37,048 nt of DNA from Thermoleophilia bacterium (GTDB lineage Bacteria > Actinomycetota > Thermoleophilia > Gaiellales > Gaiellaceae). The notes under the pieces were generated by a model that saw only the letters and a program-made list of their open reading frames with translations, searched no databases and was not told the origin of the DNA. Shown piece after piece: positions 31,702-37,048 of the stretch (position 1 is its first letter; the number at the start of each line of letters is the position of its first letter). A program made the position numbers and the translations under genes. The stretch spans positions 1 through 37,048 of the forward strand of contig JAICNY010000006.1 of NCBI GenBank assembly GCA_025930955.1. Reading direction: 5' to 3'.

Positions 31702-33618
31702 ATGAGAAACATGCGACCCGCACTCCCGCTCGCGGTGGCCGCGGCGGTCTTCTGGATCGGATTCGACGCGGGCTCGTACTCGCTCGAGAGCCGCGCGATC
31801 CTCGCGATCGTCGTCCTCTGGGGAACGATGCTCGCGTTCGTGCTCGGCCTCTGGCCGCTTCGGCGCCCGCCGCTCGCCGCGCGCGTCGCCGGCGGCCTCC
31901 TCGCGGCGTTCGCGCTCTTCACGGGACTCTCTGTCTTCTGGGCCGAGAGCGCCGAGCGCGCGCTCGTCGAGTTCAACCGCGCCGTGCTTCTCGTCGTCGT
32001 CTTCGCGGTCGCCGTCCTCGCCGGCACGCGCGGGAACGTCGGGCGCTGGCTCGACGGGATCGCCCTCGGGATCGCCGCGATCGGCGTGCTCGCGCTCGCC
32101 GGCAGGCTCTTCCCCGACGTCTTCCCGACGAGCGCCGTGCAGGACTTCCTCCCCGCGGTCGCGAGCCGCCTGAGCTGGCCGGTCGAGTACTGGAACGGGC
32201 TCGCGATGCTCGTCGGGCTCGCGCTGCCGCTGCTCCTCCGTGTGGCGACGACCGCGCGCCCGGTCGCGCGCGGGGCGGCGGTCGGCGCCGTGCCCGCGCT
32301 CGCGGGGACGCTTTTCCTGAGCTCGTCGCGCGGCGGCTTCGCGGTCGCGTTCGTCGGCGTGGCCGCGTACTTCGTGCTCGGCCCGCGCCGTTGGGGAACC
32401 GCGGCGGCGGGCGTCCTCGCGGCGGCCGGGTCGGTGGCGGCGGTCGCGATTCTCCACGCGCGTGACGAGCTGGTGAACATGCCGACGGCGCCCGAGGCGG
32501 TCGGCCAGGGACGCAGCGCCGCGCTCCTCATCCTCGTCACCTGCCTCGCGACCGGCGCGGTCTACGCGGCCGGCTCGCGCCTCCTCGCGGAACGCCGCAC
32601 GCCGCCGCTCCCCGGCTGGGCGGCCGCGGTCGCCGTGCTCGTCGTGGCCGTCGTCGCCGCCGTCGTGGTCGACGCGGCCGAGCGGTTCGGCGAGTTCTGC
32701 GACCCGCCGCCGGAGTTCGCGCGGGACGACTTCGTCCAGGCCCATCTCGTGAGCGGGACGGGAAGCGGCCGCTGCCAGTTCTGGGGCGCCGCGCTCGACC
32801 AGTGGCGCGAGGCGCCGCTCGCCGGGCAGGGCGCCGGGTCGTACGAGGCGTGGTGGTCGCAGAACGGGACGATCCCGTACTTCATCCGCGATGCGCACTC
32901 GCTCTACCTCGAGACGCTCGGCGAGCTCGGCGTGATCGGGTTCCTTCTCCTCGTGGGCGCGCTCGCCACCGGGCTCGTCGCCGGCGCGCGGAGGCTGCTC
33001 GCCGCGGCCGACGCGGACGAGGCCGTCGGGATCGCCGCCGTCCTCTCGGGCTTTCTCGCCTTCCTGGCCTCAGCCGCGATCGACTGGATGTGGGAAGAGA
33101 CGGTCGTCGCCGTGGTCGGCCTGCTCCTGCTCGGCCTCGCCGTCGGCCCGGCCACGAGCACCGCCGCGCCGGCGCTCGCCCCCGCCGCCGAGCCGCCGCC
33201 GCGCTCGTCGCTGCGCCGCTACGGGGCGGCGATCGCCGTCCTCGTCGCCGGCTGGGTGCTCGTCTGCGTCCAGGCAGTCCCGCTCCTCACCCAGTACACG
33301 ATCGTCGCGAGCCAGGACGCGGTCCAGGACGACGATCTTCCGCGGGCGCTCGACCGGGCCCTCGCCGCGCGGCAGCTCTCGCCCTGGGCGTCCTCGCCGT
33401 ACCTCCAGCTCGCGCTCGTGCACGAGCAGCGCGACGACCTTCAGGCCGGGCGCGCGGCAATCGCCGATGCGATCGAGCGCGACCCGCTGAACTGGCGCCT
33501 CTGGCTCGTACGAGCGCGGCTCGAGACGCTCGACGGCGAGGTCGCGGCGGCCCGCGAGAGCCTCGCGCGCGCGGTCGAGCTCAACCCGCGTTCGCCCCTC
33601 TTCGTAAACGCGAGCTAA
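31702..33618 (+). CDS. O-antigen ligase/polymerase-like membrane protein with TPR tail
   Basis: This 638-residue protein has about 11-12 membrane helices and a Wzy/WaaL-type core. A large external loop around residues 330-410 contains GQGAGSYEAWWSQ and RDAHSLYLETLGELGVIGF, a conserved block of the O-antigen ligase family. The C-terminal 90 residues are soluble and helical, with TPR-like repeats (SPYLQLALVHEQRDDLQAGRAAI and LARAVELNPRSPLF). Members polymerise or transfer undecaprenyl-linked oligosaccharides outside the membrane. It is followed by the sugar transferase that probably starts the repeat unit. Confidence 0.85.
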   Translation: MRNMRPALPLAVAAAVFWIGFDAGSYSLESRAILAIVVLWGTMLAFVLGLWPLRRPPLAARVAGGLLAAFALFTGLSVFWAESAERALVEFNRAVLLVVVFAVAVLAGTRGNVGRWLDGIALGIAAIGVLALAGRLFPDVFPTSAVQDFLPAVASRLSWPVEYWNGLAMLVGLALPLLLRVATTARPVARGAAVGAVPALAGTLFLSSSRGGFAVAFVGVAAYFVLGPRRWGTAAAGVLAAAGSVAAVAILHARDELVNMPTAPEAVGQGRSAALLILVTCLATGAVYAAGSRLLAERRTPPLPGWAAAVAVLVVAVVAAVVVDAAERFGEFCDPPPEFARDDFVQAHLVSGTGSGRCQFWGAALDQWREAPLAGQGAGSYEAWWSQNGTIPYFIRDAHSLYLETLGELGVIGFLLLVGALATGLVAGARRLLAAADADEAVGIAAVLSGFLAFLASAAIDWMWEETVVAVVGLLLLGLAVGPATSTAAPALAPAAEPPPRSSLRRYGAAIAVLVAGWVLVCVQAVPLLTQYTIVASQDAVQDDDLPRALDRALAARQLSPWASSPYLQLALVHEQRDDLQAGRAAIADAIERDPLNWRLWLVRARLETLDGEVAAARESLARAVELNPRSPLFVNAS

Positions 33619-33687
33619 AGACTCCTCGAGCGATGTTCACGATCCGGTCTGTCCGGGAACGGCCGCGTCCACTATGCTCGGTGACGA

Positions 33688-35178
33688 ATGAGCGAGACCT
33701 CGGTTGTGCAGCGGCAGCACGCCGGGGACCCCGTGCTTTCCGCCGTCCCTGCTGTGGCGGCGGAGGCCTCCGGAATCCCTACGGCGCTGGTCACGAGCGC
33801 CCCCGCGCCGTCGAGCCTCCCCTCCGCCTGGCGGGCGCAGCGGCTCGGGCCGTGGCGCGACTCGCTCCTGCGCCGCCTGCTCGCGCTGGCGGACGTTACG
33901 ACGGCCGCGCTCGTCGCGCTCCTCTTTGCCGCCGTCCCGGCCGGCGGGCCCGCGACGGCGCTTCTCGCCTTCGCCGCGGCACCCGCGTGGGTGCTCTTCG
34001 CGAAGCTCCAGGGCCTCTACGACGGCGACGAGCGAAGCCTGCGGCACCTGACGGTCGACGAGCTGCCGAAGCTCTTCGTCTGGGCGCTCACGTGCACCGT
34101 GGCGACGCTGCTCGTGCTCTGGTCCGCGCCCGTCACGCCGCCCTCGGTCGGCGCCGGCGTCGCCGCCTTCGGGCTCGCGGTCGTCGCGGCGACCGCGCTC
34201 CGCACGACCGCCCGGTTCTCCTGGCGGCGGATCGTCCCGCGGGAGCAGGCCGTCATCATCGGCAGCGGCCCGCTCGCCGACGAGACCCGGCGCAAGCTCG
34301 AGCTCTTCCCGGACATCCACGTCGACGTCGCCGGCCAGCACGACGAGAGCGTCGCAGTGAACGGAGCCGTCGTCGGGCTCGAGGGGGCGGATCGCGTGAT
34401 CCTCGCGTCCCAGTCGGTGGACGAGGCGCTCATCGCCCGCCTCCTCCGGCACTGCCGGGCCCACCACGTGAAGCTGAGCATGATCCCACCCGTGCGCGGG
34501 ATGTTCGGCACGGCGGTCCGCCTGAACCACGTCGCCGATCTCCCCGTGGTCGAGTACTCGACCTGGGGCGTCTCGCGCTCGTCGCTCCTCCTCAAGCGCT
34601 GGATCGACGTCGCCCTCTCCGCGCTCGCGCTGCTCGTGCTCGCGCCGCTCTTCCTCGTCGTCGCGGTCGCGATCCGGGTCGAGTCGCGCGGCCCCGCGAT
34701 CTTCCGCCAGGAGCGCGCCGGCGAGGACGGGCAACCGTTCCGGATGCTGAAGTTCCGCACGATGGTCGCCGACGCGGAGGCGCGGCTCCCGCAGCTCGTC
34801 TCTTTCGAGAGCCTCCGCGACCCGATGTTCAAGCTTCGCGAGGACCCGCGCGTGACCCGCGTGGGCCGGATCCTGCGCCGGACGAGCATCGACGAGCTCC
34901 CGCAGCTCGTGAACGTCCTGCGCGGCGAGATGAGTCTGGTGGGCCCGCGGCCCGAGCAGGTCGAGCTCGTCGAGCGCTACCGGCCGGAGCACCGCTTCCG
35001 CCTGCTCGTCCGCCCGGGGATCACCGGCCCGATGCAGGTCTTCGGCCGCGGCGAGCTCACGTTCGAGGAGCGCCTCGCCGTCGAGCGCGAGTACATCGAG
35101 AACCTCTCCCTCGGCCGCGACGTCCGGATCCTGGCGCTGACGGTCTCGGCCGTCGTCCACGCGAAGGGCGCCTACTAG
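33688..35178 (+). CDS. Polyprenyl-phosphate sugar-1-phosphate transferase
   Basis: This 496-residue protein is an exopolysaccharide-biosynthesis polyprenyl glycosylphosphotransferase (WbaP/WcaJ type). Its N-terminal half has four to five membrane helices and a soluble Rossmann-like domain (VIIGSGPLADETRRKLEL). The catalytic bacterial sugar transferase domain follows helix KRWIDVALSALALLVL. Its signatures are FRQERAGEDGQPFRMLKFRTM, RRTSIDELPQLVNVLRGEMS and VGPRPE. It loads the first sugar phosphate onto the lipid carrier at the membrane. A TATGCT box at 33673-33678 lies 9 nt before the ATG, suggesting its own leaderless promoter in addition to read-through from the upstream gene. Confidence 0.93.
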   Translation: MSETSVVQRQHAGDPVLSAVPAVAAEASGIPTALVTSAPAPSSLPSAWRAQRLGPWRDSLLRRLLALADVTTAALVALLFAAVPAGGPATALLAFAAAPAWVLFAKLQGLYDGDERSLRHLTVDELPKLFVWALTCTVATLLVLWSAPVTPPSVGAGVAAFGLAVVAATALRTTARFSWRRIVPREQAVIIGSGPLADETRRKLELFPDIHVDVAGQHDESVAVNGAVVGLEGADRVILASQSVDEALIARLLRHCRAHHVKLSMIPPVRGMFGTAVRLNHVADLPVVEYSTWGVSRSSLLLKRWIDVALSALALLVLAPLFLVVAVAIRVESRGPAIFRQERAGEDGQPFRMLKFRTMVADAEARLPQLVSFESLRDPMFKLREDPRVTRVGRILRRTSIDELPQLVNVLRGEMSLVGPRPEQVELVERYRPEHRFRLLVRPGITGPMQVFGRGELTFEERLAVEREYIENLSLGRDVRILALTVSAVVHAKGAY

Positions 35179-35207
35179 CGGCGACCGCGAATGCGGCTCG
35201 CTGCTCG

Positions 35208-35228
35208 CTAGTAAGACAGTGTTACTAG
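35208..35228. promoter_or_regulatory. Operator-like palindrome 1
   Basis: CTAGTAA-GACAGTG-TTACTAG has perfect 7-bp arms. The core AGTAAGACAGTGTTACT is nearly the same as the second site 53 bp downstream. It lies just after the sugar transferase stop and 100 bp before the glycosyltransferase start. The form fits a TetR-family dimer site. Confidence 0.6.
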
Positions 35229-35263
35229 CCTCTGGGTCTCCGCACGCTTCGAACGCCTAGCCA

Positions 35264-35278
35264 GTAACACGGTGTTAC
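35264..35278. promoter_or_regulatory. Operator-like palindrome 2
   Basis: GTAACAC-G-GTGTTAC is a perfect 15-bp palindrome, 50 bp upstream of the glycosyltransferase start. Its centre is 53 bp from the centre of palindrome 1, about five helical turns, so two dimers would sit on the same face of the DNA. No regulator gene is visible in the window. Confidence 0.65.
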
Positions 35279-35327
35279 GTGCGGATCCTCCGCGCCGCAG
35301 CGAGCCCTCCGTGAAAAGCTGACCGCG

Positions 35328-36455
35328 ATGGCGCAGCCTCTGACGGAGCGGACGGCGATCGTCCACGACTGGTTCCAGGGCTTCCACGGCGCGGAGCGCG
35401 TCGTCGAGGCGATGCGCGCCGGGCTCTTCGCGGACGGGAACGAGCCGGACGTCTTCACGTTCCAGGCGGCGCGCGAGCTGCTCCCGCCCGAGCTCTCCGC
35501 TCGTATCCGACAGGAGTCGCGCCTCGCGAACCTCCCGGGCATCCGCCAGCGCGGGCACGACCCCGGCCGCTGGCGGATGCTCCTCCCGTTCATGCCCGGC
35601 TACTTTCGCCGGCTCGACCTCGACGCCTACGACACGGTGATCGCGTCGAGCCACGCGTGCGCGATTCACGCCCGGCCGCGCGAGGAGGCGCGCTACGTCT
35701 GCTACTGCCATACGCCGATCCGCTACGCGTGGCTGCCCGACACGGAGGCGAACCGAGTTCGCGGCCCCGCGGCGCTCGGTCTGCGCGCCGCCCGCGGCTG
35801 GCTGCGCCGGAAGGACCTCGAAGCCTCGCTGGGCCCGGACGTCTTCGTCGCCAACTCCACGGTCGTCCGGGAGCGGATCCGAACCGCGTACGGGCGCGAC
35901 GCCGCGGTCGTCCACCCGCCGGTCGACGTCGACGACTTCGACCCGCACGCGGAGAAGGAGCCGGGCCATTTCCTCTGGGCGCACCGGCTCGTCGCGTACA
36001 AGCGGCCGCAGGTCGTCGCCGAGGCCTTCCGCGGGCTTCCGCACCGGCTCACGATGGTCGGCGTCGGCCCCCTCGCGGGCGAGCTCCGGCGCGACCTCCC
36101 GCCGAACGTCGAGCTGCGCGGCTGGGTCTCCCGCGACGAGCTCGCCCGGCTGTACGAGCGCGCGTCCGGCTTCATCCACGTCGGCGAGGAGGACTTCGGG
36201 ATCACCATGGTCGAGGCGCTCGCGGCAGGTGCGCCCGTGATCGCACTCGCGCGCGGCGGGGCACTCGACATCGTCCGGCCCGACGAGGACGGGGTGCTTC
36301 TCGAGCGCGCCGAGCCGGCCTCCGTCCGTGACGCCGTCGAGCGGATCGCGGCACGCGACTGGGACCGCGATGCGCTCGCCGCGCGAGCGGCCGAGTTCTC
36401 GCGGGAGCGGTTCGTGGCCCGGATGCTCGAGACGATCGAGGGCGTCCGCCGGTGA
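35328..36455 (+). CDS. GT4-family glycosyltransferase
   Basis: This 375-residue GT-B enzyme is of glycosyltransferase family 4. The N-terminal acceptor half starts AIVHDWFQGFHGAERVVEAM. The C-terminal nucleotide-sugar half has FLWAHRLVAYKRPQVVAEAF, VGVGPLAGELR and the EX7E-type region GEEDFGITMVEALAAGAPVIAL. It should add a sugar to the lipid-linked repeat unit at the cytoplasmic face of the membrane. Two palindromic operators upstream suggest separate control from the genes before it. A hairpin follows the stop. The donor sugar is not known. Confidence 0.9.
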   Translation: MAQPLTERTAIVHDWFQGFHGAERVVEAMRAGLFADGNEPDVFTFQAARELLPPELSARIRQESRLANLPGIRQRGHDPGRWRMLLPFMPGYFRRLDLDAYDTVIASSHACAIHARPREEARYVCYCHTPIRYAWLPDTEANRVRGPAALGLRAARGWLRRKDLEASLGPDVFVANSTVVRERIRTAYGRDAAVVHPPVDVDDFDPHAEKEPGHFLWAHRLVAYKRPQVVAEAFRGLPHRLTMVGVGPLAGELRRDLPPNVELRGWVSRDELARLYERASGFIHVGEEDFGITMVEALAAGAPVIALARGGALDIVRPDEDGVLLERAEPASVRDAVERIAARDWDRDALAARAAEFSRERFVARMLETIEGVRR

Positions 36456-36465
36456 GCGGACCGGT

Positions 36466-36486
36466 CACCGGCGCCCTTTGCCGGTG
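36466..36486 (+). terminator. Candidate terminator after the glycosyltransferase
   Basis: CACCGGC and GCCGGTG pair perfectly (7 bp) around a 7-nt loop containing TTT, starting 11 bp after the stop. No T-run follows. A further inverted repeat, GTCAAG/CTTGAC (36491-36496/36508-36513), lies just downstream, before the next gene. Confidence 0.45.
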
Positions 36487-36559
36487 CGGCGTCAAGTCTT
36501 TGTGAAGCTTGACGAGCGCTTGTTTCGGAACGCGGGGTCGTCCCTAGACTGAGGAAGAG

Positions 36560-37048
36560 ATGCGGCTCGCCTCTCTCTTCGTCTGCCTGCTCGCCGTCGG
36601 CGCCCTCGCGGCGGCGCCGGCGAGCGCGCAGCTTCGTACCGGGATCGTCGACCCCGAGTACTTCCACGACTTCGTGCAGCCGCAGTACGAGCAGGACTTC
36701 GACCGCACGACGGCGACCGGCGCCGGCTTCGTCCGGCTGACGCTCAACTGGCGGCAGGTCGTCGGCGACAGCCCCGAGCCGGCCGACCCGACGGACCCGA
36801 ACAGCTCGGAGTACAACTGGCAGCAGTTCGACACACAGGTGCAGGAGGCCCGCGACCGCGGGCTCCAGATCATCGCCTCGGTGCAGAGCGCGCCGGACTG
36901 GGGCCAGGCCGTGCCGAACGGGAAGCCGGACGGCACGGTGACGCAGCCCTACCCCGGCAAGTTCGCGCAGTTCGGCACGGCGGCGGCGACCCGCTACGAC
37001 GGGAAGATCAAGCTCTGGCAGGTCTGGAACGAGCCGAACCGCGACTAC
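36560..37048 (+). CDS. Exported glycosidase-like protein, cut by window end
   Basis: The frame starts at ATG after GAGGAAGAG and runs off the end of the window at residue 163. It has a signal peptide (LASLFVCLLAVGALAAAPASA, cleavage after ASA), then a clan-A glycoside hydrolase-like barrel: GAGFVRLTLNWRQVV, a helix with ARDRGLQIIASVQSAPDW, and the acid/base motif WQVWNEPN with Glu158. It resembles the glycosidase at 28810-30702 in type, but the two differ in sequence. The domain and substrate are not assignable from the fragment. A TAGACT box (36545-36550) lies 9 nt before the start. Confidence 0.8.
   Translation, partial: MRLASLFVCLLAVGALAAAPASAQLRTGIVDPEYFHDFVQPQYEQDFDRTTATGAGFVRLTLNWRQVVGDSPEPADPTDPNSSEYNWQQFDTQVQEARDRGLQIIASVQSAPDWGQAVPNGKPDGTVTQPYPGKFAQFGTAAATRYDGKIKLWQVWNEPNRDY

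Noticed and set aside
31675-32898. Very long minus-strand frame upstream of the exported Pro/Ser-rich protein
   Set aside because: It is an Arg/Glu/Asp-rich shadow of the O-antigen-ligase-like gene; only the part from 31674 with a signal peptide looks real.

Overview
This is a very GC-rich (about 70% or more by eye) stretch of bacterial chromosome with tight gene packing, GTG/TTG starts and 4-bp stop/start overlaps. The gene content fits a deep-branching actinobacterium of the Thermoleophilia type (Gaiellales/Solirubrobacterales-like): a PspA/PspAA/PspAB system, an S8 protease with an ALWGK leader and an ASWAx repeat tail, and promoters with a -10 box 6-9 nt before the start codon. This placement is inferred from content; no rRNA marker is present.

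Layout: 0.3-0.4 kb, tRNA-Ala. 0.5-5.6 kb, an ABM-fold protein, two zinc-type medium-chain dehydrogenases, an exported aminotransferase-V protein, a REP-like repeat and an APC permease. 5.7-8.7 kb, an envelope-stress block (pspA-pspAA facing DUF4260-pspAB, then htpX). 8.8-11.6 kb, lipoprotein cytochrome c, a HAD phosphatase without a clear start codon, serS and tRNA-Ser(UGA). 11.6-15.6 kb, an exported RTX-like protein, a 22-codon mini-ORF and an S8 protease that shares its leader motif with the mini-ORF. 15.7-18.1 kb, DUF72 protein, esterase and aquaporin. 18.1-22.8 kb, a potassium block: trkH, khtU-khtT and trkA.

22.8-25.0 kb holds the most striking gene: an AhpD-like peroxidase-family protein with an in-frame UGA exactly where the peroxidatic cysteine should be, so a probable selenoprotein. 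It is divergent from a coiled-coil protein, a HAD phosphatase and a small unknown protein. 25.0-28.6 kb, fabF, an unknown protein, a sensor-kinase-like protein lacking its ATPase domain, a small exported protein and an ATP-dependent DNA ligase, followed by a second copy of the REP-like element.

28.8-37.0 kb is a surface-polysaccharide region: an exported glycosidase-like protein with an Fn3 domain, tRNA-Ser(GCU), an exported Pro/Ser-rich protein, an O-antigen-ligase/polymerase-like protein, a polyprenyl-phosphate sugar transferase, a glycosyltransferase preceded by two matching palindromic operators, and a second glycosidase-like gene cut by the window end. The potassium, Psp/HtpX and aquaporin genes suggest a focus on osmotic and membrane stress. 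The candidate selenoprotein, the protease/mini-peptide pair and the paired operators are the features most worth following up.
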